11,582 nucleotides of DNA, from the NCBI GenBank assembly GCA_027858355.1, contig JAQICW010000683.1:1-11582 (forward strand), written 5' to 3'. Position numbers and translations under genes: made by a program. Below the pieces are notes generated by a model. That model saw only the letters and a list, made by a program, of their open reading frames with translations. It made no database searches and was not told where the DNA came from. Shown one piece after another: positions 1 through 6,413 of the stretch (position 1 is the first letter of the stretch; every line of letters starts with the position of its first letter). Source of the DNA: Desulfobacula sp. Lineage in GTDB: Bacteria > Desulfobacterota > Desulfobacteria > Desulfobacterales > Desulfobacteraceae.

Positions 1-9
1 GCATATGTG

Positions 10-35
10 TGCCTCTTATGGGGAGCTCCCCATAA
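10..35. repeat. Left copy of 26-bp junction direct repeat, containing a 20-bp palindrome
   Basis: This 26-bp stretch recurs exactly and in the same orientation at 3486-3511. Positions 16-35 form a perfect palindrome, TTATGGGGAG followed directly by its reverse complement. It behaves like a target duplication or attachment core left at both ends of the element. Because the core is symmetric, orientation of insertion would not be fixed by it. Confidence 0.85.
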
Positions 36-37
36 AC

Positions 38-74
38 GGCATTATGTGGAGTCAGATATAATGGGGAGAGTGGT
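38..74 (+). repeat. Left terminal inverted repeat
   Basis: This 37-bp sequence is the reverse complement of 3453-3489 with two mismatches (positions 48 and 69). It contains a TATAAT-like hexamer at 57-62 and the half-site TAATGGGGAG at 59-68. A 2-bp mismatch at 36-37 separates it from the outer palindrome. It is most likely a recombinase binding region at the element end. Confidence 0.88.
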
Positions 75-107
75 TTGAAAGGCATACTATTTCGGTTAAT
101 TCATCTC

Positions 108-125
108 AAAACACTCTCCATAATA
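108..125 (+). repeat. Left inner inverted half-site
   Basis: This 18-bp sequence is the reverse complement of 3401-3418 with one mismatch. It holds CTCTCCATAA (114-123), a one-base variant of the inverted half-site CTCCCCATAA found in the flanking palindrome. It lies 45 bp inside the half-site at 59-68, and the right end shows exactly the same spacing. It overlaps no gene; the last recombinase stops at 133. Confidence 0.75.
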
Positions 126-132
126 ATTCCGA

Positions 133-1155
133 TTAATTACACAATGAGTTCAGCCATTTCATCAAGTTACCATCTTCTTCCCACTTCGGAACAGTCTCTG
201 GTACCAGATTTACATAGGCTTTCTCAATCGCTTTTCGTTTCATTTCACTATCGGCTCTGGCATAAACTTCTGTCGTAGAACAATCAGCATGCCCCAGAAA
301 ATCACGGATGTAGATCAGATTAATATCGGATTGAAGCAAATGCATGGCCTTGGAATGACGCATTACATGGGGTGTCACAGGAAAATCAACATTGAAACCA
401 ACGTCATCTTTTGCCTTCTCAACATATTTGTTCAAGATATAAGAAATGCCCCATCGTGACAGTTGCTGCTTCTTCTGGTTTACAAACAGGTAATTATCAC
501 CCTTGGAGATTCCAGGATGGTATTTTTTCATTTCAAGATATAAACCGAGTACCTTAGATGTTTTGCCCATGAGCGGTACTTGTCGAATTTTGCGACCCTT
601 ACCATGCAGTCTTATGACGGCCGGAGAAGATAAGCGCACATCCTTTACTCTAATGTTTATCAACTCCTGCACTCTGGAACCTGTATCGTAGAGGACAGAT
701 AGAAGTATAGCATTCCGGAATCCTTCAGTTGTTGACGTATCAGGTTGGGAGAGTAGAAATTGCATCTCTTGACCAGTAAGATAGGGGACCAACGTCCGGG
801 GATATTTTTTGTTCGGTATTGAGAGTATTTTTTTAAATTCAAACAGATTCTCTGGAGATTCTTTCTGTACGTAGTGAACAAAGGAATGAATTACAGCAAG
901 GCGCTGGTTCCGAGTTGAAATGGAACATTTTCGTTCTTTTTCAAGCCAATCAAGAAAGTGGAGAATCAGCTCTTTCGACAGATCACTTGTCTTGATTTTT
1001 TCTGGCTTAATTGATTTTGCTGACTCACAGAATATCAATAGCAGTTTAAAGACGTCGCGATAAGATGCTATCGTGTGTGTGCTGGCGTTTCTCTGCCCCG
1101 GTAGGTGCTTTGACAGGAAATAAGAGAGGTGTTTAGGAAAATCATTGTTCTTCAT
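133..1155 (-). CDS. ritC: Tyrosine recombinase, third gene of the RIT trio
   Basis: This is a 340-residue tyrosine recombinase, expected to cut and rejoin DNA through a covalent 3'-phosphotyrosine link. The N-terminal half (about 10-110) looks like a SAM-like DNA-binding core domain. The C-terminal catalytic domain shows Arg161 in YDTGSRVQEL, Lys186 in HGKGRK, His263 and Arg266 in TPHVMRHS, His289 in FLGHAD, and the nucleophile Tyr298. The chosen ATG follows AAGGAGGG by 7 bases, and that ribosome binding site lies inside the upstream gene. The gene overlaps the preceding recombinase by 14 bp, which suggests translational coupling. It is the last gene before the left element end, and its TAA stop lies only 7 bp from the inner half-site. 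ritC is assigned from its position as third in the trio and its size. Confidence 0.92.
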   Translation of the reverse strand: MKNNDFPKHLSYFLSKHLPGQRNASTHTIASYRDVFKLLLIFCESAKSIKPEKIKTSDLSKELILHFLDWLEKERKCSISTRNQRLAVIHSFVHYVQKESPENLFEFKKILSIPNKKYPRTLVPYLTGQEMQFLLSQPDTSTTEGFRNAILLSVLYDTGSRVQELINIRVKDVRLSSPAVIRLHGKGRKIRQVPLMGKTSKVLGLYLEMKKYHPGISKGDNYLFVNQKKQQLSRWGISYILNKYVEKAKDDVGFNVDFPVTPHVMRHSKAMHLLQSDINLIYIRDFLGHADCSTTEVYARADSEMKRKAIEKAYVNLVPETVPKWEEDGNLMKWLNSLCN

Positions 1156-2122
1156 CAGTCGGCCCTCCTTCTGGTATGACGTGACCGAAATTTGCCTCTA
1201 AGCGATTGATAATGTCGGGATACAGATCAGCCGTTAGGCGGAGATAGTACTGCGTGCCTCTGAAATCCGAGTGCCCCATGTATGCAGCCAGATAGGGTAA
1301 TAGATTGGTTAACTCTTCACCCGCCAGCACCCATTTTTTCAAGCATTTGACAGCGTAGTTGTGGCGTAAATCATGCACTCTCGGACCAGCATCGGTATGG
1401 GGGATGTTGGCACATTGCAAGTATTGGCGGAAACGACGATACACTGTACTTTTGTCCGTCTTGCCCTTTCTGGGTGACTGGAACAGGTAAGCTGTATCTT
1501 GAGAATATTTGTGAAAGACATTAATGAATTTGCCTATCCTGCCGGCAAGGCTTAACGCAAGCGGAATCAGCCGATCCTTATTGTTTTTGGCATGATATAC
1601 GGTCAGGACACCATTGATTCCATCAAAATCTTTGACCATTATATTTAACGCCTCCGATACTCTCATGCCGGTTCCATAAAGCAAGCGGAAAAGAACCGGA
1701 TCAACCAGGTGTCTGTTTGTATAAAATGAATCTTCCCATGCATCAACTGCGGTAAAAATATGCCTCATCTCTTCTTCCATAAAAATATAAGGAATATGGG
1801 AACATTTTTTAACAGGTGCTGATTCTACTTTTGCAATGTAAACTTCCTGGTACCCATGTCGAACCAAAAACAATGCAAAATCCCGCAACAAACGTTCTTT
1901 CAAATAGTGAGTTGACGGCTGTTCCAATGGCGAATAGATGAAGTCATCCACCATGGATTTTGTTATACGTATCCCTGTATATCCATTTCTGTCGGAATAG
2001 CTGTCAAACCGGATGAGCAATTTCTCCTGATTAGCGTATTTGTAACCCGTCATCCTTTTCTCATTAAGGAAGGAAGCCATCATACCAGATAAATCACTGC
2101 GCCCTTGATAAATTCCAGTCAT
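1142..2122 (-). CDS. ritB: Tyrosine recombinase, second gene of the RIT trio
   Basis: This is a 326-residue tyrosine recombinase of the phage integrase fold. The catalytic residues are visible: Arg154 in GTGMRVSEAL, a probable Lys in the strand around 179-184, His250 and Arg253 in RVHDLRHNYA, His284 in MGHSD, and Tyr293 (nine residues after His284, the same spacing as in both sister genes). About 18 extra residues (WVLAGEELTNLLPYLAA region) lie between the HxxR box and the GH motif, longer than in the neighbours. Its ATG is 2 bp from the stop of the first recombinase, and its GAGGAGG ribosome binding site lies within that gene's last codons. Its own 3' end overlaps the third gene. The three proteins probably act together, but their individual roles cannot be read from the sequence. 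Confidence 0.92.
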   Translation of the reverse strand: MTGIYQGRSDLSGMMASFLNEKRMTGYKYANQEKLLIRFDSYSDRNGYTGIRITKSMVDDFIYSPLEQPSTHYLKERLLRDFALFLVRHGYQEVYIAKVESAPVKKCSHIPYIFMEEEMRHIFTAVDAWEDSFYTNRHLVDPVLFRLLYGTGMRVSEALNIMVKDFDGINGVLTVYHAKNNKDRLIPLALSLAGRIGKFINVFHKYSQDTAYLFQSPRKGKTDKSTVYRRFRQYLQCANIPHTDAGPRVHDLRHNYAVKCLKKWVLAGEELTNLLPYLAAYMGHSDFRGTQYYLRLTADLYPDIINRLEANFGHVIPEGGPTDEEQ

Positions 2123-2124
2123 AA

Positions 2125-3357
2125 CTAAAGTACCTCCTCAGGATCCAAGGCACACTTTCTCAATCCGTCAAGATCAATCTTGAGATAAATGCTGGTGGTA
2201 TTTATGTTTGTGTGCCCTAAAACTTCCGAAATAACTGGAAGAGGGGTTTTGGCTTCCAACATGTTTCTGGCAAGCGTACTTCTCAAGGAATGTAGTCCGC
2301 AATGTACACCGGTAGGCGGAGTAATGCCTGCAACTTGCATATATCGATGTAATTCACTGTAGAAACTCTGATTTTCCCCAAAAGAATCAAAGGGCGCACG
2401 ATGTCGTACAAAAAGTCTATTGCATGCGGTTTGAGGCCGACCATTTTTCAAGTAATCAATAATAGCCCAGCCAATGTCATCGAGAAGTGGCAACTCCAGT
2501 GCTTGTCCTGTTTTTCGCACACTCAGTGTAATTGTTTTTCTGTTCCAGTTTAAATCTGACAGCCTCATGTTGCGTATATCGCTTACTCTGAGACCAAGAT
2601 GCACTATCATAAGAAGAATGGCATAATCCCGCTTCCCCTTGGTGGAATTCCGGTCGATTGAAGCCAGTAATTTTCTAACGTCATCTGTTTCCCATGCATG
2701 AGGAATAAACGCATTACGCAGAATTCTCACATGCGGAAGTGATGCAGCAAGATCTGTTTTTATAATATTCATGTCCTGCAAAAACGTAAAATAATTCCTC
2801 AACACATAAAGAACAGTAGAAACATATCTTGGTCTGCATCCGGCAAATGCTGCCAGGAATTCTGTTAAATGGGTTATCGTGATATCATCTGACGAGTTGA
2901 CTTTTTTTAGCAGAAAAGTAAGCAATCGCCTGACAATGTTATTGTTGCATACAATGGTGGCATTGGCATAATTACGTTCACGGTATTCTTTTTGAAACAA
3001 TTGATATTCAGACTTAAACGCAAATGGACATTGAAACGGCTTGATTTTGGAGCGCATGAAATAGGACAAATCCCCATTATCCAGGTAATAAAACAGGTTT
3101 TGTACCGGTTTGAGAGCGGTATTAATCTTTTGATTGCCTGGCCCCCAAAATCCATTCATAGTCGCACCGGTTCTTTCCTTGATGTAGGCCAGGCCAACAT
3201 GTTCCTCCATTTTGGTATAATGATTTTTTTCCATGAACTTTATCAGGGAATTAAGAATTCCTCGATGTGTCTTAATGGTTGAAGCCGCGTATTCACGTTC
3301 TGCCATAATACGCAATACGGAATCTATTGCGTCTTTGGTTTCATGTAATTGATTCAT
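2125..3357 (-). CDS. ritA: Tyrosine recombinase, first gene of the RIT trio
   Basis: This is a 410-residue tyrosine recombinase and the largest and first-transcribed of the three. A long N-terminal region (about 1-215) appears to hold two SAM-like segments, roughly 10-95 and 115-205. The catalytic domain shows Arg257 in HLGLRVSDIR, Lys282 in VRKTGQ, His356 and Arg359 in GLHSLRST, His382 in LGHTN, and nucleophile Tyr391 in TTSIYLKID. The start is well supported by AAGGAGG eight bases upstream of ATG. About 95 bp separate the start from the right terminal inverted repeat, so the promoter must lie in or beside the element end. The gene is intact. The extra N-terminal length relative to RitB and RitC fits what I recall of the first gene in RIT elements. 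Confidence 0.92.
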   Translation of the reverse strand: MNQLHETKDAIDSVLRIMAEREYAASTIKTHRGILNSLIKFMEKNHYTKMEEHVGLAYIKERTGATMNGFWGPGNQKINTALKPVQNLFYYLDNGDLSYFMRSKIKPFQCPFAFKSEYQLFQKEYRERNYANATIVCNNNIVRRLLTFLLKKVNSSDDITITHLTEFLAAFAGCRPRYVSTVLYVLRNYFTFLQDMNIIKTDLAASLPHVRILRNAFIPHAWETDDVRKLLASIDRNSTKGKRDYAILLMIVHLGLRVSDIRNMRLSDLNWNRKTITLSVRKTGQALELPLLDDIGWAIIDYLKNGRPQTACNRLFVRHRAPFDSFGENQSFYSELHRYMQVAGITPPTGVHCGLHSLRSTLARNMLEAKTPLPVISEVLGHTNINTTSIYLKIDLDGLRKCALDPEEVL

Positions 3358-3400
3358 AAAAAACTCCTCCTTTCTTGTTTTAAGATAGGATGAGCATGCT

Positions 3401-3418
3401 TTATTATGGGGAGTGTTT
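3401..3418 (-). repeat. Right inner inverted half-site
   Basis: This is the partner of 108-125 (17 of 18 bases match after reverse complementing). It contains an exact TTATGGGGAG at 3404-3413, the same half-site as in the flanking palindrome. It lies 45 bp inside the terminal half-site at 3459-3468 and between that repeat and the ritA start, so recombinase bound here could also repress ritA transcription (inference). Confidence 0.75.
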
Positions 3419-3452
3419 CAAGGATTTATACCCAGAAAGTCTTATTTAAGCG

Positions 3453-3489
3453 ACCACACTCCCCATTATATCTGACTCTACATAATGCC
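3453..3489 (-). repeat. Right terminal inverted repeat
   Basis: This 37-bp sequence is the reverse complement of 38-74 with two mismatches. It carries the inverted half-site CTCCCCATTA at 3459-3468. It overlaps the first bases of the right-hand 26-bp junction repeat. Confidence 0.88.
3465..3470 (-). promoter_or_regulatory. Possible -10 element inside the right inverted repeat, reading into ritA
   Basis: On the minus strand these bases read TATAAT, a perfect -10 hexamer pointing into ritA about 108 bp away. The region 17 bp upstream reads AAGAGG, which is not a good -35 box and lies in the junction palindrome. The identical hexamer occurs in the left repeat, so it may simply be part of the recombinase site. 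I found no better promoter in 3358-3490. Confidence 0.25.
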
Positions 3490-3511
3490 TCTTATGGGGA
3501 GCTCCCCATAA
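3486..3511. repeat. Right copy of 26-bp junction direct repeat, within a 26-bp perfect palindrome
   Basis: This is identical to 10-35. Here the perfect palindrome is longer (3489-3514, 26 bp), because the right flank supplies three more complementary bases (GAG). One copy plus the two outer flanks gives the reconstructed pre-insertion site. Confidence 0.85.
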
Positions 3512-3512
3512 G

Positions 3513-3668
3513 AGACACAGTTTTGCAAGTCATATGCTCCAGGCAAACTATGATATAAGGACCATCCAGGAGCTTCTGGGGCACAGTGATGTCCGAACCA
3601 CCATGATTTATACCCACACTGTCAAATCAAGGACCATCAAGGAATCAAAAAGCCCGCTGGATTTTTAA
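3513..3668 (+). pseudogene. C-terminal remnant of a tyrosine recombinase, integron-integrase-like
   Basis: A 51-codon reading frame ends at a TAA at 3666-3668. It begins with RHSFASHML, continues with [15 protein letters not shown] and TTMIYTHTV, and ends in SPLDF. These are the box II arginine, the GH histidine and the nucleophilic tyrosine of a tyrosine recombinase. The [17 protein letters not shown] block and the SPLD ending resemble integron integrases. Everything before box II is missing: upstream lies the junction palindrome and then the RIT element. The frame stays open through the palindrome (reading [10 protein letters not shown]) and also through the left flank of the reconstructed empty site. 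However, the PH-K-R spacing is one residue shorter than the usual HxxR, so either the gene was already damaged or the left flank is not its true continuation. It is unrelated in orientation and sequence to the trio genes. Confidence 0.82.
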
Positions 3669-3928
3669 AGGAAGGGCTTTGGCACAGCTTCGCTCTTTCG
3701 CTTACATTCTCGCGAGTAGAGACAGCCTGGAGGGAAAAAGGAACTATTGTGTTATATATAGGGGTTATAATAAAATCAATAGGTGAAAGTACCTAGTCCT
3801 TGAAAATTTATTCATGTTATCTATTGCTTTGAAAAATAAATACTTGTACCCTCTTTGGAACAAGCAGGGATTGAAACACTTTATACCAGGGGTGAATTGG
3901 GTTTCAAACAAATATTTCCTTTTTTATT
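3669..3928. other. Non-coding gap between the recombinase remnant and the operon end
   Basis: I see no gene in these 260 bp. A 7-bp inverted repeat (3649-3655 with 3674-3680, loop 18) straddles the end of the remnant but has no T-run after it. A 7-bp inverted repeat TTGAAAC/GTTTCAA (3871-3877 and 3901-3907) lies near the operon end. I could not recognise an integron attI or attC site. The clearest signal is the terminator listed separately. Confidence 0.6.
3832..3864 (-). terminator. Probable intrinsic terminator of the Mo-hydroxylase operon
   Basis: Read on the minus strand, CTTGT pairs with ACAAG (3860-3864 with 3843-3847). A T:T mismatch and two further C:G pairs follow, closing on an AAAGAG loop. 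The stem is followed by an AT-rich run ending in five T residues (3832-3842). It lies about 65 bp after the aminotransferase stop codon, where the operon would be expected to end. Confidence 0.55.
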
Positions 3929-5182
3929 CTAGTGATATTTATCTTTGATAAAGGCTAAGGATTCATCCATTGCATTGAGAGTAAGATCCAGGTCTTTTTG
4001 AGTGTGTCTATAGCTGATATAGGCATGGTGAAATGGGGTGAAAAAGAATCCTTTCCGGATCAGCTGGGTGTAAAAAACCTTGCGCTTGCCTTTGTATGCG
4101 CCTGTTTCCTCTTTTTTAAATGTGATGTAGAACATGGGGGCCACCCCTGTCAGTTCAGCGCCGACATCATGCGTGTCAATCAATGCCTGGATGCTGTTCA
4201 TGAATCGCTGGCCCTTTTCCCAGATATTTTCAAGGACATTGTCCCGCTCAAGGATTTCAATGGTTTTAAGGGCGGCAACAAAGGCCTCGCTATTGGGGAA
4301 AAAGGTGGAAGAAATGAACAGCTTGCTTTCAGCCGCCATCATGACATCTTTTTTCCCTGTCACAACGGAGATGGGATATCCGTTTGCAATGGCTTTTCCA
4401 AGAATTGTCAGATCTGGAGTGACCCCGTAGAGTTTCTGGGCACCGCCCATGGAAAGCCTGAAACCCGTACGAATCTCATCATAGATCAGAACAGCCCCAT
4501 ACTTGTCTGCAATTTGTCTGGCTCCTTCAAGGAAACCAGGTGCAGGAAGTTGCATTTCCTTGTGGTTGGGATGGCCAAAAGGGGTCATGATGATGGCGGC
4601 CGTATCATGTCCATGGGTTGCCATCAGCTCTTCCAGCTGGTCAAGATGATTGTACTGGAATTCAAAAACATCTTCATAGAATTTTGACGGGATGCCGCCT
4701 TTCATCTCAACACACCAGTCATGCCAGCCATGGTAACCGCATCGCATCACCTTAAGTTTTTGTGTGTGGGCCCGGGCAATACGGATGCTGGCCGTGGTGG
4801 CATCAGAACCTGTTTTCAGGAAAATACTCATTTCAGCAGAGGGTACAATCTGGGTCAATTTTTTGGCAAGCTCGTTTTGAAATTTCTGGGTCAGGGTGAA
4901 ACAAAAACCTTTGTCTTTTATCTGTTTGTAAACGGCTTCATCCACTTCTTCTTCACAGTAACCCAGGATGATGGGGCCGTAACCGCAGAGAAAATCAATA
5001 AATTCATTGCCGTCAACATCAGTCAAGTGGCAACCTTTCCCTGTATCAAGAAAGATGGGGTATTCCCCGTCAATAAAATCGCCTGGCTTTCTGGCACCCA
5101 GGACACCTCCTGGGATAAGTGTCAGCGCCTCTTCAAACAATTCCCGGCTTTTGGTGATATTTAGTTTTTCTGTCTCTTTCAT
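3929..5182 (-). CDS. Class III PLP aminotransferase, glutamate-1-semialdehyde aminomutase-like
   Basis: This 417-residue fold-type I pyridoxal-phosphate enzyme is about the size of HemL-type aminomutases and other class III aminotransferases. Visible motifs are the phosphate-binding KTGSDATTASIRIAR (123-137), GYHGWHD (149-155), Asp235 of DEIRTGFR that contacts the PLP ring nitrogen, and Lys263 of LGKAIANG, the expected Schiff-base lysine. It ends the operon. A strong AGGAGG lies just before the ATG, 15 bp after the stop of the dehydrogenase-like gene, so the two are probably made together. Nothing nearby is involved in tetrapyrrole synthesis, so I do not call it hemL. It more likely moves or removes an amino group on a substrate handled by this operon (inference). 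The exact substrate is unknown. Confidence 0.88.
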   Translation of the reverse strand: MKETEKLNITKSRELFEEALTLIPGGVLGARKPGDFIDGEYPIFLDTGKGCHLTDVDGNEFIDFLCGYGPIILGYCEEEVDEAVYKQIKDKGFCFTLTQKFQNELAKKLTQIVPSAEMSIFLKTGSDATTASIRIARAHTQKLKVMRCGYHGWHDWCVEMKGGIPSKFYEDVFEFQYNHLDQLEELMATHGHDTAAIIMTPFGHPNHKEMQLPAPGFLEGARQIADKYGAVLIYDEIRTGFRLSMGGAQKLYGVTPDLTILGKAIANGYPISVVTGKKDVMMAAESKLFISSTFFPNSEAFVAALKTIEILERDNVLENIWEKGQRFMNSIQALIDTHDVGAELTGVAPMFYITFKKEETGAYKGKRKVFYTQLIRKGFFFTPFHHAYISYRHTQKDLDLTLNAMDESLAFIKDKYH

Positions 5183-5197
5183 GGAAGACCTCCTGAT

Positions 5198-6376
5198 TTA
5201 TTTGTCCGGTTTAAAATTGTCTGGTTCCAACCTGTCGGGTTCAAACATGGAGGAAATTTTCTGGGTCTGATGGATTCTAGCGCCTCTTTTTAAGAAAGCA
5301 CCAAGGAATTTATCCGGGTCAATGCAGCCTTCCGGTGCCACCACACCTTTTATAGTCACATCACCGGCCGCCATCATAAGGGATGCGATAGAGGCTGGAA
5401 GCCCCGTTCCCGGGGCCATTCTGCCCACCATGTCAGCCGTGTAGGTAATTTTTTTACCATCTCTTTCTCCTTTGACAATTACTTTAAGGCCGGAAGACTG
5501 GGGCCCGTTATCCCTTCCCTCAGGAATGGTCTCCCAGAGTTTTAAAGCAAGATCATAGGGGGTGACCTGGGTTCCCTTGATATCAATGGATTTTGTGTCT
5601 AAAAGACCTGTATTTTTTTGTTCTTGTATCAGTTCGTCCACCCATAGGGGGATAAGAGCCCCTTTGATGATAACATTTTTAACCCCTTTGATGTATCTGG
5701 GCAGCGTCAAAGGCTGGGGATGACCCACGTAGCGGACGTGGCAGGTACCAAGGGGTTCAAGAAACTGCTCTGCCACTTCTTCGGTCCCGCCTTCCACATA
5801 AACCAGTTCGCCATCAATATATTGGGGGATTTTTCCCAGGGTCATATGAAGACTGTGGTCCCAGGCTGCTCCTGCAAGTTCGGCAATACTGACCACCCAG
5901 TAAAGATAAATTTCATCAACCTTGTCCAGGCGGTCTGCATACCATTTAACCAGAATATTGTTGGTGCCTGGGTCAGAGCCCATGCCTGTGAGAACAGTGA
6001 TACCAGCTTCTTTTGCCATTTTATCAATCTCAGAGTTAAATAGAATCTGGGTGCCTTCATAATCATCACAGATATCAATGTAATTTACTTTTGCTTCCAC
6101 AGCAGCTCTGGCTACGGGAACGGCTGTCTTATAAAATGGTCCAGCCGTGTTGATGATCACATTGACTTCCTCGAATGCATTCACCATGGTGTCATGGTCG
6201 TTGACATCCATTTTAATGAGACTTGTTTTTTCACTTTCACGCAGTTTTTTTGACAGCCTTTCGGGATCTGGATACAGGTCAGCTAAAATAACAGCTGTAA
6301 CCTCTTTTTGTTTTATCAGGTCCCTTGCAACGCCCTGACCCATACCGCCGACTCCGCCTATTATTAATACCCGCAT
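5198..6376 (-). CDS. Saccharopine dehydrogenase-like NAD(P)-dependent oxidoreductase
   Basis: This 392-residue cytoplasmic protein has an N-terminal Rossmann fold: GGVGGMGQGVA (7-17) binds the dinucleotide, and LADLYP (31-36) is the end of the second strand. NTAGPF (76-81), YIDICDD (99-105) and the G-x-G-x-x-PG turn at 131-137 are typical of the saccharopine dehydrogenase family. Members reduce or oxidise amino-acid-linked imines, or catalyse related reactions. The last 15 residues form three pentapeptide repeats ([F/L][E/K]PDx), probably a flexible tail. AGGAGA lies seven bases before the ATG. The gene is 37 bp from the YqeB-family gene and 15 bp from the aminotransferase. Pairing with an aminotransferase suggests sequential steps on an amino or imino compound. 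Substrate and direction are unknown. Confidence 0.82.
   Translation of the reverse strand: MRVLIIGGVGGMGQGVARDLIKQKEVTAVILADLYPDPERLSKKLRESEKTSLIKMDVNDHDTMVNAFEEVNVIINTAGPFYKTAVPVARAAVEAKVNYIDICDDYEGTQILFNSEIDKMAKEAGITVLTGMGSDPGTNNILVKWYADRLDKVDEIYLYWVVSIAELAGAAWDHSLHMTLGKIPQYIDGELVYVEGGTEEVAEQFLEPLGTCHVRYVGHPQPLTLPRYIKGVKNVIIKGALIPLWVDELIQEQKNTGLLDTKSIDIKGTQVTPYDLALKLWETIPEGRDNGPQSSGLKVIVKGERDGKKITYTADMVGRMAPGTGLPASIASLMMAAGDVTIKGVVAPEGCIDPDKFLGAFLKRGARIHQTQKISSMFEPDRLEPDNFKPDK
5201..5245 (-). repeat. Three-copy 15-bp tandem repeat at the 3' end of the dehydrogenase-like gene
   Basis: The last fifteen codons before the TAA consist of three degenerate 15-bp units, each reading [F/L]-[E/K]-P-D-x. 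On the plus strand each unit shares the pattern TGTCnGGTT. The repeat is in frame and ends exactly at the stop codon. Confidence 0.7.
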
Positions 6377-6413
6377 GTTTTTTCTCCTGTAGTCTATATT
6401 ATTTTTTTATCTG

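Larger units (their letters stand above)
16..3511 (-). mobile_element. Recombinase-in-Trio (RIT) type mobile element, apparently complete
   Basis: Three adjacent same-strand tyrosine recombinases are enclosed by long inverted ends. Positions 16-74 match the reverse complement of 3453-3511 over 59 bp, with mismatches only at 36, 37, 48 and 69. The outer 20 bp of each end is a perfect palindrome, and a further inverted pair lies inside (108-125 and 3401-3418). No passenger gene is present. The three-recombinase layout, gene sizes and gene order match what I recall of the RIT family. That these elements move as units is family knowledge, not something shown here. All three recombinases keep their catalytic residues and are uninterrupted, so the element may still be active. 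Only 15 bp of left flank is visible, so the host sequence on that side cannot be identified. Confidence 0.88.

Noticed and set aside
75..278. Small plus-strand open frame in the left element end
   Set aside because: It crosses the inner half-site and the end of ritC, and its product has no recognisable features.
1..3537. GCATATG (1-7) and CATATGC (3531-3537) as an outer inverted pair of the pre-insertion palindrome
   Set aside because: They are not equidistant from the palindrome centre (off by about 11 bp), so chance is more likely.
3649..3680. AAAGCCC...GGGCTTT as a terminator of the plus-strand recombinase remnant
   Set aside because: The loop is long (18 nt), the stem includes the last codons, and no T-run follows.
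3680..3697. TTGGCAC-like sigma-54 promoter before the operon gap
   Set aside because: The -12 half does not fit at the required spacing, and no plus-strand gene follows it.
3869..3877. GATTGAAAC, the typical 3' end of some CRISPR repeats
   Set aside because: There is only one copy, with no spacer-repeat periodicity; the nearby GTTTCAA merely makes a short inverted repeat.
3998..4687. Long plus-strand open frame (229 codons)
   Set aside because: It lies wholly antisense to the aminotransferase, which has clear PLP motifs; the plus-strand product shows no recognisable features.
4721..5164. Plus-strand open frame of 147 codons
   Set aside because: It is antisense to the N-terminal part of the same aminotransferase and has no motif or convincing ribosome binding site.
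3929..5182. Calling this gene hemL of haem biosynthesis
   Set aside because: Resemblance to glutamate-1-semialdehyde aminomutase is shared by many class III enzymes, and the operon context is catabolic or cofactor-related rather than tetrapyrrole synthesis.
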